Source of the DNA: Blattabacterium clevelandi
GTDB taxonomy: Bacteria; Bacteroidota; Bacteroidia; Flavobacteriales; Blattabacteriaceae
Reading direction: 5' to 3'
Length of the DNA stretch: 64,000 nucleotides
Assembly: GCF_003268615.1 (NCBI RefSeq)
Contig: NZ_CP029844.1
Location: 496,001 to 560,000 of the forward strand
Shown: positions 45,631 to 55,454 of the stretch, piece after piece
Layout of the letters: every line of letters begins with the position of its first letter
Numbering within the stretch: the stretch's first letter is position 1
Notes under the pieces: generated by a model
Database searches by the model: none
What the model was told of the DNA's origin: nothing
Seen by the model: only the letters and a program-made list of their open reading frames with translations
Program-made: the position numbers and the translations under genes

Positions 45631-46614
45631 TCATGAAGGATTAAATTTCAAGGTTTTTCGAATATTATTCAATCTTTCAAAAGCAATATTTTTGGCTTTT
45701 TTAGCACCTGAATCAAGGATACGATCTAATAAATATTTCTTTTTTATTAAAGAAAAAAAATTTTTTCTTTCAACTGAAAATTTTTTTATTATACATTCAT
45801 ATAAAGCTATTTTAGCCTCTAAATATCCATATCCCCCCTTTATATATTTTTTTCTCATTTCTTCTACTCTATCTATAGGAGCTAGTAATTTATACAAATA
45901 CATTATAGAATTTTTATCTGGATTTTTTTTTTCGTTTAAAGACTTATTATCTGTATGAATACTCATAATTTGTTTTTTTAAAATTTCGTCTGAAGAAAAT
46001 ATATCAATCCAATTCATTTTTGATTTACTCATTTTTTTTCCATCTGTACCAGGAATAGACATAGTTTCTTTTTTAAGAAATGCTTCAGGTAATACAAATA
46101 TTTTTTCCCCTATTCTTTTATTAAAACGATTAGCTATGTAACGTGCTATTTCTACATGTTGTAGTTGATCTTTTCCTACAGGAATTATTTTTGCATTATA
46201 GAGTAATATATCAGCTGCCATTAAAATAGGATAAGAAAATACTCCTACATTAATTTTTTCATTATTTTTCATTTTTTTTTTAAATGAATGAGCTAATGTA
46301 AGTCTTTGATAGGGAAAAAAACAATTTAAATACCAAGCAAGTTCAGTAACTTCTGAAACGTCTGATTGTCTATAAAGTATACTTTTTTCTGTATTTAATC
46401 CAAAAGCTAACCATGCTGCCGTAATTTGATAGGTATTATGACGGATAGTTTCTAGATTTTTTATTTCTATCAGTGAATGTAAATCTGCTACAAATATGTA
46501 CGAAGAATATTTGGAATTATTAGCTATATTTATAGATGGAATGATAACTCCTAAAATATTTCCTAAATGAGGAATTCCAGTGCTTTGAATTCCTGTTAAC
46601 ATATTTTTATTCAT
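45631..46614 (-). CDS. trpS: Tryptophanyl-tRNA synthetase
   Basis: A class I synthetase of 327 residues. The HIGH-type motif is in TGIQSTGIPHLGNILGVI, the KMSKS motif in PGTDGKKMSKSKMNWI, with the Trp pocket around VADLHSLIEIKN, SYPILMAADILLYNA and PVGKDQLQHVEIARYIANRFN. Length is typical of bacterial TrpRS. It ends ERLNNIRKTLKFNPS. Upstream of grpE on the same strand (103-bp gap). Confidence 0.96.
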   Translation of the reverse strand: MNKNMLTGIQSTGIPHLGNILGVIIPSINIANNSKYSSYIFVADLHSLIEIKNLETIRHNTYQITAAWLAFGLNTEKSILYRQSDVSEVTELAWYLNCFFPYQRLTLAHSFKKKMKNNEKINVGVFSYPILMAADILLYNAKIIPVGKDQLQHVEIARYIANRFNKRIGEKIFVLPEAFLKKETMSIPGTDGKKMSKSKMNWIDIFSSDEILKKQIMSIHTDNKSLNEKKNPDKNSIMYLYKLLAPIDRVEEMRKKYIKGGYGYLEAKIALYECIIKKFSVERKNFFSLIKKKYLLDRILDSGAKKAKNIAFERLNNIRKTLKFNPS

Positions 46615-46710
46615 ATAAGAATCGTTTTATTCAATATTATATTTATATTAACAAATGTAATTAATAAATGAAATGTCATTCATTAATATGGATTTTTACT
46701 TTTTTATTTT

Positions 46711-47589
46711 TTAGATTAAGGCTTCCAATCCACTAATGATTTCCAGGATTTCTTTAGTAATATTAGTTTGCCTTTCTTTGTTATAATTTAACATAAGATT
46801 TCTTTTAATATCATTAGCGTTTTCTGTAGCTTTATGCATAGATATCATACGTGAAGTATGTTCAGAAGTATATGATTCTAACAAACTTTTAAATATTTTT
46901 ACGCTAATAAGTTTTGGAATCATATGATTTAAAATTATCATATTAGATGGTTCTAAAATAGAATATTCATATTCTGATAATTTTTTATTACTAAAAGTAG
47001 GAATAGAAATTGGAAGAATTTTTTCAACAATTACCTCTTGAAATAAAGTATTTTTTAGATAATTATATATCAAGTATATAGAAGAAATTTTTTTAGATAA
47101 AAAATCTTCAATAATTTTTTTTACAAAAAAATATATATTAGAAAAATTATTTACAAAATTTTTTTTATATTCATATAAAGTATATTTTTTTGATAATAAA
47201 TAATCAAACCCTTTCTTTCCAATAGAAAAAAAAATATATTCATTTTTTATGGAATTCTCTTTTTTTTGAATTATTTCATTAATTTTATCAAAAATTAAGG
47301 AATTAAATGAACCACATAACCCACGGTTAGAAGTAATTACGATAAATAATGTATTTTTTTTGGATGAAAAAAAATAATTGTTATTTTTTAAAATTTCTAT
47401 ATTTTCATGGAATGAAAATAAAATATTTTTAAATAATTGTTCTATATGTTGTGAATATTTTTTGAAATGAATAAGGGATTCTTTTGATTTTCGTAATTTT
47501 ATAATAGAAATCATTTTCATGGCTTCTGTGGTTTTTATAATAGAAGCTATAGATAAGATTCTATTTTTTATTTCTTTGGTATTAGACAT
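46711..47589 (-). CDS. atpG: ATP synthase F1 subunit gamma
   Basis: The central stalk rotor subunit. The N-terminal helix has NTKEIKNRILSIASIIKTTEAMKMIS, the Rossmann part has LFIVITSNRGLCGSFNSLIFD, and the C-terminal helix ends TSRMISMHKATENANDIKRNLMLNYNKERQTNITKEILEIISGLEAL. Length 292 is normal. It is the last gene of the atpB-E-F-H-A-G cluster. The beta and epsilon genes do not follow, as in other Bacteroidota where atpD-atpC is separate. Confidence 0.95.
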   Translation of the reverse strand: MSNTKEIKNRILSIASIIKTTEAMKMISIIKLRKSKESLIHFKKYSQHIEQLFKNILFSFHENIEILKNNNYFFSSKKNTLFIVITSNRGLCGSFNSLIFDKINEIIQKKENSIKNEYIFFSIGKKGFDYLLSKKYTLYEYKKNFVNNFSNIYFFVKKIIEDFLSKKISSIYLIYNYLKNTLFQEVIVEKILPISIPTFSNKKLSEYEYSILEPSNMIILNHMIPKLISVKIFKSLLESYTSEHTSRMISMHKATENANDIKRNLMLNYNKERQTNITKEILEIISGLEALI

Positions 47590-47591
47590 AA

Positions 47592-49175
47592 TTAAGATGA
47601 TAGATATTTTTCACTTAATTCAAGTGCAACATTTTCTAATATAGATGCTGATATTTCATCAAAAAAACCATTTTTTAAAGAATCCAATAAATTTTTATGT
47701 TTTTCATTTAAATAAAAAAGATACTCTTTTTCAAAAGATGAAATTTTTTCAATAGGAATATCTTTTAAAAAATTTTTAGTTCCAACATAAATAATAGCAA
47801 TTTGATCTGAAATATTATATGGATTATGAGGGGACTGTTTTAATATTTCTATATTTCTTTTTCCTTTTTGTATAATATTCATAGTTGTAGGATCTAACTC
47901 AGATCCAAACTGAGAAAAAGATTCTAATTCTCGAAATTGAGCTTGATCTATTTTGAGGGTTCCAGATATTTTTCTCATAGATTTAATTTGAGCAGATCCT
48001 CCTACTCGTGAAACGGAAATACTTTCATTAATAGCAGGCCGTACTCCAGAATGAAATAGATTTTTGTCTAAAAAAATCTGTCCATCTGTTATAGAAATAA
48101 CATTGGTTGGAATATAAGAAGATACATCTCCAGATTGAGTTTCAATAATAGGAAGTGCGGTTAAAGATCCTCCTCCCTTTACATATTTTTTAATGGATTC
48201 TGGAATATCATTCATCTGTTTTGCCATTTTTTGATCTTGTATAATTTTAGCAGAACGTTCTAATAAACGAGAATGCAAATAAAAAACATCTCCTGGATAT
48301 GCTTCTCTACCAGGTGAACGTCGTAATAACAAAGATATTTCTCTATAAGAAACAGCTTGTTTGGATAAATCATCATAAACTACTAAAGAAGAATGGCCAG
48401 TATCACGAAAATATTCTCCAATAGCTGTTCCAGAAAAAGGAGCAAAAACTTGTATTGACGCAGGATCTGAAGCTTTAGCAGCTATTATAACAGTATAATG
48501 CATAGCCCCTTTTTCTTCTAGAATTTTTGCTATTCTAGCTATTGTAGATCCTTTTTGGCATATAGCTACATAAATACAATAAACGGGTTTATCCGTTTCA
48601 AAAAATTCTTTCTGATTAATAATTGTATCAATAGCAATAGTTGTTTTTCCAGTTTGTCGATCTCCAATGATCAATTCTCTTTGTCCTCTTCCTATAGGTA
48701 TCATACTATCTATAAATTTTATACCGGTTTGAAGAGGTTCTTTTACAGGTTCTCTATAAATAACACCTGGTGCTTTTCTTTCTAATGGCATTTCAAATAG
48801 TGGTCCTACTATCTCACCTTTTCCATCGATAGGATTTCCTAATATGTCTATTACACGTCCTAACATACCTTTTCCAACTTTTATAGAACAAGTTTTCCCT
48901 GTACGTTTAATCCTATCCCCCTCTTTTATATCTTTCGAATGGTTCAGCAATACTATGCTCACATAGTCTTCTTCTAAATTCAATACAATTCCTTTTATTC
49001 CAGTATGAAATTCTACTAATTCTCCACAAAATGCCGAATTTAGCCCAAAAGATCGAACGATTCCATCACCTATTTGAACTACAATTCCATATTCAGATAA
49101 TTTTGATTCATATTGAAAATCAGATAATTGTTTTTTAAGAATGGATGATATTTCAGAATATTTTAAATCGTACAT
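47592..49175 (-). CDS. atpA: ATP synthase F1 subunit alpha
   Basis: Forms the catalytic hexamer with beta. Segments in order: [43 protein letters not shown], the nucleotide loop [68 protein letters not shown] and the arginine-finger region [22 protein letters not shown]. Length 527. Two bases separate it from atpG. Confidence 0.97.
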   Translation of the reverse strand: MYDLKYSEISSILKKQLSDFQYESKLSEYGIVVQIGDGIVRSFGLNSAFCGELVEFHTGIKGIVLNLEEDYVSIVLLNHSKDIKEGDRIKRTGKTCSIKVGKGMLGRVIDILGNPIDGKGEIVGPLFEMPLERKAPGVIYREPVKEPLQTGIKFIDSMIPIGRGQRELIIGDRQTGKTTIAIDTIINQKEFFETDKPVYCIYVAICQKGSTIARIAKILEEKGAMHYTVIIAAKASDPASIQVFAPFSGTAIGEYFRDTGHSSLVVYDDLSKQAVSYREISLLLRRSPGREAYPGDVFYLHSRLLERSAKIIQDQKMAKQMNDIPESIKKYVKGGGSLTALPIIETQSGDVSSYIPTNVISITDGQIFLDKNLFHSGVRPAINESISVSRVGGSAQIKSMRKISGTLKIDQAQFRELESFSQFGSELDPTTMNIIQKGKRNIEILKQSPHNPYNISDQIAIIYVGTKNFLKDIPIEKISSFEKEYLFYLNEKHKNLLDSLKNGFFDEISASILENVALELSEKYLSS

Positions 49176-49188
49176 GAAAATAAATACT

Positions 49189-49740
49189 TTATATTGAATT
49201 TTTGAATATATTTTGAATACTTAATAATTGGTTCTTCACACTGAAATCCCATTCTTTATATCCTATTCGAAATAAAAATCCACCAATAAGGGATTTATCA
49301 ATTTTATTAATAATGTGATATTTTTTATTTTTTGATTTTTCTGAAGAAATAATCTTATGTATTATCATTTTTTGAATATCTATACTTAAAGGAAAAAAAG
49401 AAGTAATAATGCATTTTAATAATCCTTTTTTTTCTTTATATATTTTTTGATATTCTAAAAAAATTCTTTTTATAAGATATTCTCTATGACGTATAATTAA
49501 AATTTTTATAAAATGAAAAATAAAAATATCAAAAGAATAGAAAATTTTCTCTAAAATTTGTATTTTTCTTTCTGAATTCAATAAAGAAGAATGAAAAAAC
49601 TTATTTAACTCTACATTATTAGATAATAGAAAAGATATTTTTTTGATTTTTTGATAAATAGAATCCATGTTATGGTTTTTCATAGAACTTTCAAAAAGTA
49701 CCATAGCATAATGTTTAATTATTCTTCTTTTCGAAAACAT
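49189..49740 (-). CDS. atpH: ATP synthase F1 subunit delta
   Basis: The peripheral-stalk connector. A 183-residue helical protein with [22 protein letters not shown] at the start and the OSCP-type end [35 protein letters not shown]. Sequence is poorly conserved, as usual for delta, but the position between atpF and atpA (13 bp on each side) and the GGF..R.G motif settle it. Confidence 0.93.
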   Translation of the reverse strand: MFSKRRIIKHYAMVLFESSMKNHNMDSIYQKIKKISFLLSNNVELNKFFHSSLLNSERKIQILEKIFYSFDIFIFHFIKILIIRHREYLIKRIFLEYQKIYKEKKGLLKCIITSFFPLSIDIQKMIIHKIISSEKSKNKKYHIINKIDKSLIGGFLFRIGYKEWDFSVKNQLLSIQNIFKNSI

Positions 49741-49753
49741 TTTAAAATGTTTA

Positions 49754-50251
49754 TTAGTTTAATTTATTTAGCCATTCTTTTATAAATTTCTCTTGTTTTT
49801 CCATTTTTTGATTTTGATCCAATTCTTTTTTTAATATTTTTTCAGCAATTTTTATGGAAATATTTCCTATTTGATTTTTCAAATCCTGAATAGCAGCTTT
49901 TTTTTCTATTTGTATAATTTTTTTTGTTTCTTTTAATATTTTTTTTTTCTCTAGAAACCCTTCTTCTATTGCTTTATATTTAATATTTTCTTTCATTTGA
50001 ATAGCCTCTTTTAAAATCATATCTCTTTTTATACGAGTTTCTTTCAAAATTTTATTTTTTTTATTTTCTACAAAATCCAATTCTTTTTGAATTTTATTAG
50101 CTTTTTCTATGGAAATTCGAATTTTTTTTTCTCTTTGATCAATTATTTTTATTATTGGTTTCCAAGCATATTTAGAAAGAAACAATATCAATATCACAAA
50201 TATTATGGTTTGCCAAACAATTAATCCAATAGAAGGAGTTATCAAATCCAT
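49754..50251 (-). CDS. atpF: ATP synthase F0 subunit b
   Basis: The peripheral stalk. An N-terminal membrane helix (PSIGLIVWQTIIFVILILFLSKYAW) precedes KPIIKIIDQREKKIRISIEKANKIQ and a long amphipathic coiled coil rich in Lys and Glu up to residue 165, the standard F-type b architecture. Length 165. Lies between atpE (9 bp) and atpH (13 bp). Confidence 0.94.
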   Translation of the reverse strand: MDLITPSIGLIVWQTIIFVILILFLSKYAWKPIIKIIDQREKKIRISIEKANKIQKELDFVENKKNKILKETRIKRDMILKEAIQMKENIKYKAIEEGFLEKKKILKETKKIIQIEKKAAIQDLKNQIGNISIKIAEKILKKELDQNQKMEKQEKFIKEWLNKLN

Positions 50252-50260
50252 TATAAAAAT

Positions 50261-50488
50261 CTATTTAAAAACAGCTAATAAAGCAGTGACTATTCCAAAA
50301 AGTGCTGCTCCTTCAATAAGAGCTGAAGCAATAATCATTGCATTTTGTATTTTTTCTGAAGCTTCAGGTTGTCTAGCAATAGAATCCATAGCTGAACTTC
50401 CAATTTTACCAATTCCTAAACTAGCTCCTATTACAGAAATTCCAGCTCCTAAAGCAGCTAAACCTGCATATGTTAAATCTATATCCAT
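50261..50488 (-). CDS. atpE: ATP synthase F0 subunit c
   Basis: A 75-residue two-helix hairpin: YAGLAALGAGISVIGASLGIGKIG, polar loop with AMDSIARQPEASEKIQ, then NAMIIASALIEGAALFGIVTALLAVF with the ion-carrying Glu near residue 60. The Na+-type ligand set (Gln in helix 1 and the ES/T pair) is not seen, so proton coupling is likely. Member of the c-ring. Confidence 0.96.
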   Translation of the reverse strand: MDIDLTYAGLAALGAGISVIGASLGIGKIGSSAMDSIARQPEASEKIQNAMIIASALIEGAALFGIVTALLAVFK

Positions 50489-50497
50489 AATATAATG

Positions 50498-51535
50498 TTA
50501 TTTCATTTTACATTCATAATTCTTTACGGTAGTACCTATGAGCAAAGCAGATAAAGTTGTAAAAATAAAAGCTTGCAAAAAAGCAACCATAACTTCTAAT
50601 AGGGAGATAAAAAAACCAAAAATAATGGAAAAACTAGTAATTAAAAAACTTTTAAAAATAAAAATAAGACAAATAAAACTTAAAATAACAATATGCCCAG
50701 CAGTAATATTAGCAAATAAACGAATACATAAAGTTAACGGACGAATTAAAATCCCAACTAATTCTATTGGAGCTAATAATAATTTTATTCCTATAGGAAC
50801 ATTGGGCATCCATAAAATATGTTTCCAATAACTTTTATTAGCCCTCATATAGGTTATTATAAAAGTGATTATAGATAAAACTAACGTAATACTTATGTTT
50901 CCTGTAACATTTGGAAATCCTGGTAGCATCCCGATTAAATTATTAATCAATATAAAAAAAAACATAGTCAATAAAAAAGGAAAATAAATTTTATATTTTT
51001 TTTTACCAATATTTGGGATAACAATCTCATCACGAATAAATAGTATTAAAAATTCCAAAAAAATTCCTAAACTCCATTTTATTTGATAAGTTTCGTAACT
51101 TTTCCTCATTTTTCTAAAAATAAAACATAATAAAATAAAGGAAATAAAAATAGATACTACATTTTTTGTAATAGAAAAATCCAATGGTTTATAATTTTTT
51201 GGATAACCTTTTGAATCCATATATAAATTTCCAATAGAATCGGTTTTATATATTTTTTCTTTAAACATTTTATAATTTCCATATTTTCCTTTTACTACTT
51301 TTCCATGAGAAAATTGAGAAGAAAAAAAAAATTCTAATCCATTATTCCACAAAAATATAGGTAAAGAAAAATTTTTATCCCCAATAATATTCCATTCATG
51401 GGAATCGCTGATATGTTCAATTATTGTCTTAGCTACATCAATATTTTTTTTTTCTTTTGCAAAAAGATTCACAGGAATAAAACCAAAAAAAATAAGGAAT
51501 AATAAATAATATATTACTAATTTGTTTAACCCCAT
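50498..51535 (-). CDS. atpB: ATP synthase F0 subunit a
   Basis: The proton-channel stator. A signal-like N-terminus (IYYLLFLIFFGFIPVNLFA) and an extended soluble region (to about residue 105) precede the membrane helices; this long form (345 residues) is a Bacteroidota trait. The essential Arg is in PLTLCIRLFANITAGHIVILSF. LIGMLPGFPNVTGNISITL marks the helix before. First gene of the ATP synthase cluster; the promoter should lie in the 91-bp spacer to cysS. Confidence 0.95.
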   Translation of the reverse strand: MGLNKLVIYYLLFLIFFGFIPVNLFAKEKKNIDVAKTIIEHISDSHEWNIIGDKNFSLPIFLWNNGLEFFFSSQFSHGKVVKGKYGNYKMFKEKIYKTDSIGNLYMDSKGYPKNYKPLDFSITKNVVSIFISFILLCFIFRKMRKSYETYQIKWSLGIFLEFLILFIRDEIVIPNIGKKKYKIYFPFLLTMFFFILINNLIGMLPGFPNVTGNISITLVLSIITFIITYMRANKSYWKHILWMPNVPIGIKLLLAPIELVGILIRPLTLCIRLFANITAGHIVILSFICLIFIFKSFLITSFSIIFGFFISLLEVMVAFLQAFIFTTLSALLIGTTVKNYECKMK

Positions 51536-51626
51536 TCATTCAATAGACGAATAGAAAACAAATTTAGTTTTTTTTCTATAAAATAACGAGAATTTTTTTT
51601 ATAAAAAATCCTGAATTAAAATCAAT

Positions 51627-53117
51627 TTAAAAAATTTTATCATCCTGTAATGAAATTCCTATATCAGATAATTCATTTCGAATTTGATCTGAAAGAATCC
51701 AATTTTTCTTTTTTCTTTCTTCTTTTCTAATTTTTATTAATCTTTCAGTAATTCTTTTTAATTTTTTAGAAGATTCTTCCAAAAAATTTTTTTCAAAAAT
51801 TTGAATCCCAAGGATATCAAAAATAAAATAATTCATATATTTTTTCAATAAATGAATAGTTTCTATATCATTATCATTAATAAAAGTAGAATTAATGATA
51901 TGAGATACTTCAAATAAATAAGAAATTAATAATGGAGTATTAAAATCATCATTTATTGCTTCATAACAGTTTTTTATCCATTTATAAACATCAAATATAA
52001 AACTATTAGTTTTTTTTTTTTTAGAAAAAGAAAAATTTAATTTTTGGATTCCATTCATTAAACGATAATATCCTTTTTCTGCATCTATCAGTCCTTTGTT
52101 AGAAAAATTTAAAATACTACGATAATGAGATTTTAAAATAAAAAAGCGAATAATGGTTGGATGAAAAGTTTTTTTACGACATTTGGAAATCAAATCTTTT
52201 AATTCTAAATAATGGCCTGTTGATTTACTCATTTTTTTATCATTTAATGTTAACATATTTGTATGCATCCAATAATTTGCAAGATTATTATTATAAACAC
52301 CTATCGCCTGTGCTAATTCACATTCATGATGTGGAAATTTAAGATCGATCCCTCCACCATGGATATCAAAAATTTCTCCTAAATATTTTGTACTCATAGT
52401 AGTACATTCTATATGCCACCCTGGGAATCCTTTACCCCATGGAGAATTCCAATTCATAATATGATTTTTTTTTGCTCTCTTCCAAAGAGAAAAATCTTGA
52501 AAACAATGTTTTTCTTCTACAAATTTTTTTTGTTTGCTAAATAGTTTATCTATTCTATTATGACTTAATATTCCATAAGAATAAGATTTTCTATACTTTT
52601 TCATATTAAAATAAATAGATCCATTTTTTTCATAAGCTAAATTTTTTTTAATCAATTTTTGAATTATATCAATTTGTTCTATAATATGACCAGTTGCAGT
52701 AGGTTCAATACTTGGAGGTAAAGTATTGAAAAGATTTAAGGTATAATGAAAAGAAATAGTATATTTTTGTACAATTTCCATAGGTTCAAGGCCTTCTATA
52801 CGAGATTTTTTTAAAATTTTATCCTCTCCATTATATCTTTCCTTTTCTAAATGTCCTACATCTTCTAAATGTCCTACATCCGTTATATTTCTTACATAAC
52901 GAACTTTATAACCTAAATGTTTAAAATAACGAAAAACTAAATCAAATACAATAAAAGTCCGACAATTTCCTAAATGTAGATGATTATAAACTGTTGGACC
53001 ACAAACATAAATCCCCACATATTCTTTATGAATAGGTTGAAATAATTCTTTTTTTCTAGTTAAAGAATTATATATTCGTATATGATTTCGTATATTTTTT
53101 CTTTCTTCTATTTTCAT
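51627..53117 (-). CDS. cysS: Cysteinyl-tRNA synthetase
   Basis: A class I synthetase. [22 protein letters not shown] contains the zinc Cys and the HIGH-type motif; other zinc ligands are in [15 protein letters not shown] and [18 protein letters not shown] is in [13 protein letters not shown]. The C-terminal helical domain ends in [11 protein letters not shown]. The frame runs to 53162, but the ATG at 53117 ([19 protein letters not shown]) fits the family and avoids overlap with folE. A six-residue duplication [12 protein letters not shown] sits after NIT, coded by an 18-bp tandem repeat. Confidence 0.93.
   Translation of the reverse strand: MKIEERKNIRNHIRIYNSLTRKKELFQPIHKEYVGIYVCGPTVYNHLHLGNCRTFIVFDLVFRYFKHLGYKVRYVRNITDVGHLEDVGHLEKERYNGEDKILKKSRIEGLEPMEIVQKYTISFHYTLNLFNTLPPSIEPTATGHIIEQIDIIQKLIKKNLAYEKNGSIYFNMKKYRKSYSYGILSHNRIDKLFSKQKKFVEEKHCFQDFSLWKRAKKNHIMNWNSPWGKGFPGWHIECTTMSTKYLGEIFDIHGGGIDLKFPHHECELAQAIGVYNNNLANYWMHTNMLTLNDKKMSKSTGHYLELKDLISKCRKKTFHPTIIRFFILKSHYRSILNFSNKGLIDAEKGYYRLMNGIQKLNFSFSKKKKTNSFIFDVYKWIKNCYEAINDDFNTPLLISYLFEVSHIINSTFINDNDIETIHLLKKYMNYFIFDILGIQIFEKNFLEESSKKLKRITERLIKIRKEERKKKNWILSDQIRNELSDIGISLQDDKIF
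52845..52880 (-). repeat. 18-bp tandem duplication in cysS
   Basis: The 18-bp unit occurs twice without mismatch and codes for DVGHLE twice. Other CysRS proteins have one such segment (DxGHL) at this place, so one copy is an in-frame insertion. Confidence 0.85.
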
Positions 53118-53148
53118 ATATATTTCTATAAATAAATAATAATATTTT

Positions 53149-53826
53149 CTATGGAATTCCAATATAATGGAAAAATTCTTTTCGAATTTCCGAGTTTTTT
53201 TTAAATATTCCTAATAATTTGGTAGTAATAGTTTTGGTATTGATATCTCGAATTCCGCGAGAATTTACGCATAAATGTTTTGCTTCTATAATACAAGCAA
53301 CATTTTTTGTATCTAATATTTTTTGTAAAGATTTTACGATTTGTATAGTTAAACGCTCTTGAACTTGTGGTCTTTTTGAGTAGTAATTCACTATTCTATT
53401 AATTTTAGAAAGACCTATCACTTTTCCATTAGAAATATAACCAACGTGAGCTTTTCCAATAATAGGTAGAAAATGATGCTCGCATATAGAATATATTGTA
53501 ATATTTTTTTCTATTAACATTTGGTTATACCTGTATTTATTTTCAAATGTAGATACTTTAGGAAAATTCTTTGGATTAAGACCACTAAATATTTCTGTTA
53601 TAAACATTTTTGCTACCCGTTTAGGGGTACTACGTAAACTATCATCATTCATATTCAATCCTAATATTTCCATGATATGGAAAAAATGTTTTTCTATTTT
53701 AGAAATTTTTTCTTCGTTACTTATAAAAAATGCATCGTTACGTAATGGGGTATCATGATCTTCTAAAGAAGAAATAGTTTTCTTTATTTTTTTTTCTAAA
53801 AATTTTTTATTTTTTTCTTCCATCAT
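53149..53826 (-). CDS. folE: GTP cyclohydrolase I
   Basis: It makes dihydroneopterin triphosphate for folate. Zinc ligands are in YSICEHHFLPIIGKAHVGYI (Cys and His) and IIEAKHLCVNSRGI (Cys). RVAKMFITEIFSGL, GLSKINRIVNYYSKRPQVQERLT and TTKLLGIFKKN are family segments. The N-terminal 30 residues are Lys-rich. Length 225. Followed by cysS, a Flavobacteriia neighbour pair. Confidence 0.95.
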   Translation of the reverse strand: MMEEKNKKFLEKKIKKTISSLEDHDTPLRNDAFFISNEEKISKIEKHFFHIMEILGLNMNDDSLRSTPKRVAKMFITEIFSGLNPKNFPKVSTFENKYRYNQMLIEKNITIYSICEHHFLPIIGKAHVGYISNGKVIGLSKINRIVNYYSKRPQVQERLTIQIVKSLQKILDTKNVACIIEAKHLCVNSRGIRDINTKTITTKLLGIFKKNSEIRKEFFHYIGIP

Positions 53827-53939
53827 TAATTAACTTAATCAATCCATGATAAACAAAGGTACAAAAAGGATTATGTCTTTTTTTTTAAAGAAAACTACTC
53901 TAATTTTGGTATTTAAAATTTCTAATTTATCTTGTATAT

Positions 53940-54743
53940 TTATTCAATCTTTTTAATACCAAAAGGAATTTTACAGATAGGAATAGGAATTACCTTATGC
54001 ATGTTTTTTTTATGTAAAGTTTTATATTTTTTCATTACATTTTTTTCTCTTTCCTTAAATGTATCATAATTGAAAAATTTTTTTTTCTCTTCTGTAATTT
54101 TCATTGCCCATTCCAATTCTTCATAAGTGGCTTCTAGTTGATCTTCATCAGATCTTTGATCTTCCCATAAACCATCCGTAGGGTTTGCTTTTTGTATACA
54201 ATTAAGAATTTTTAATTTTTTAGCTACAAAACGTATTTCACTTTTTGTTAAATCTGCTATAGGATGGATATCTACTCCACCATCTCCATATTTTGTAAAA
54301 AATCCAACTCCAAAATCTTCTATTTTATTTCCAGTTCCAACTACTAAATAATTATTTATATTAGCATAATAGTATAAAGTTATCATACGAATACGAGATT
54401 TGATATTTGCTAAAGCAAGTAAATTTTTTTTTTGAAAAGGATCGTTTACTGTATGAAAAAAAGATAAATATAGAGAAGATAGATCTTTTTTTATATGATG
54501 GACATTTAAAAATTGAGATTTTAAAAAATTTGCATGTTTTTGAGATAATAAATTTTTATTTTTATCTAGTATAGGCATTTCTAATATTAAAGTTGGATAC
54601 TTAGTCATAGAAACTAACATGGATGTTACAGATGAATCTATCCCCCCAGATATACCAATAATAAATCCATTAGATTGAGATTGTTTTATATATTTTATAA
54701 GCCAGGATATCACATATTCAATTATTTTTTTTTCATTTATCAT
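53940..54743 (-). CDS. nadE: NH3-dependent NAD+ synthetase
   Basis: It amidates deamido-NAD+. The PP-loop is FIIGISGGIDSSVTSMLVSM; then KSRIRMITLYYYANINNYLVVGTGNKIEDFGVGFFTKYGDGGVDIHPIADLTKSEIR contains the deamido-NAD and Mg sites, and NPTDGLWEDQRSDEDQLEATYEELE is typical. No glutaminase domain, so ammonia is the donor, which links it to urease-derived nitrogen only in a general way. Length 267. Divergent from tsaB by 45 bp. Confidence 0.95.
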   Translation of the reverse strand: MINEKKIIEYVISWLIKYIKQSQSNGFIIGISGGIDSSVTSMLVSMTKYPTLILEMPILDKNKNLLSQKHANFLKSQFLNVHHIKKDLSSLYLSFFHTVNDPFQKKNLLALANIKSRIRMITLYYYANINNYLVVGTGNKIEDFGVGFFTKYGDGGVDIHPIADLTKSEIRFVAKKLKILNCIQKANPTDGLWEDQRSDEDQLEATYEELEWAMKITEEKKKFFNYDTFKEREKNVMKKYKTLHKKNMHKVIPIPICKIPFGIKKIE

Positions 54744-54788
54744 TTTAAATGATTTTTAGATTTTTCATAAAAAAAAAATTTTTAAAAA

Positions 54789-55433
54789 ATGTCTTTAATT
54801 CTTAATTTAGAAACTTCTACAAAAAATTGTTCAGTTAGTATTTCCAAAAAGGGAGTATGTATTACATCTATAGAAGAATGTTCGGAACAATATCTTCATT
54901 CAGAAAAATTACATATATTTATACAATATGCTATAAAAATTTCTAAAATTGATATAAATGATTTGCAATCAATTTGTGTTAGCAAAGGACCTGGTTCATA
55001 TACTTCACTAAGAATAGGAATATCTGCCGCTAAAGGTTTGTGTTTTTCATTAGGAATACCTTTATTATCGTTGGATACATTAACAATTATGAGTCAAAAG
55101 ATAGATATTAAAGATGGATATTTAATACCTATGATACATGCAAAATCCGATTTTTTTTATACTTCCTTATTTAATAGATTTAAAGAAAGAGTAGCCCCTA
55201 TCTCTATAAAAAAACTCAATGATAAATATTTTAAATTTATCACAAAAAATCAAAAAGTATATTTTTTTGGAAATATAAATTTTCAAAAAAAAGAAAAAAA
55301 TTTATTTACAGATTATTTTCATTTTTTTTCTCATATTTATCCATCTGCAATGGATATGGCTTTTCTTTCTTATGTTAAATTTTGTAATAAAAAGTTTAAT
55401 AAAATTGAAGAATTTATTCCTTTTTATTTATGA
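54789..55433 (+). CDS. tsaB: tRNA threonylcarbamoyladenosine biosynthesis protein TsaB
   Basis: Partner of TsaD in making t6A37 of ANN-decoding tRNAs. The ASKHA-fold N-terminus SLILNLETSTKNCSVSISKKG, the HSEKLHIFIQYAI helix, and SICVSKGPGSYTSLRIGISAAKGLCFSLGIPLLSLDTL are diagnostic. At 214 residues the C-terminal lobe is present and ends IEEFIPFYL. Followed within 22 bp by the hemC remnant on the same strand. Confidence 0.93.
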   Translation: MSLILNLETSTKNCSVSISKKGVCITSIEECSEQYLHSEKLHIFIQYAIKISKIDINDLQSICVSKGPGSYTSLRIGISAAKGLCFSLGIPLLSLDTLTIMSQKIDIKDGYLIPMIHAKSDFFYTSLFNRFKERVAPISIKKLNDKYFKFITKNQKVYFFGNINFQKKEKNLFTDYFHFFSHIYPSAMDMAFLSYVKFCNKKFNKIEEFIPFYL

Positions 55434-55454
55434 TGAATAAAATCTATGTTTTTT

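Noticed and set aside
48555-48785. 76-aa plus-strand frame inside atpA
   Set aside because: Antisense shadow of a strongly conserved gene.
50538-50831. 97-aa basic plus-strand frame inside atpB
   Set aside because: Antisense shadow of the hydrophobic ATP synthase subunit a gene; basic composition follows from the opposite-strand Phe/Ile codons.
46711-51535. Loss of the ATP synthase beta and epsilon genes
   Set aside because: atpD-atpC is normally a separate locus in Bacteroidota, so absence from this cluster is not evidence of loss.
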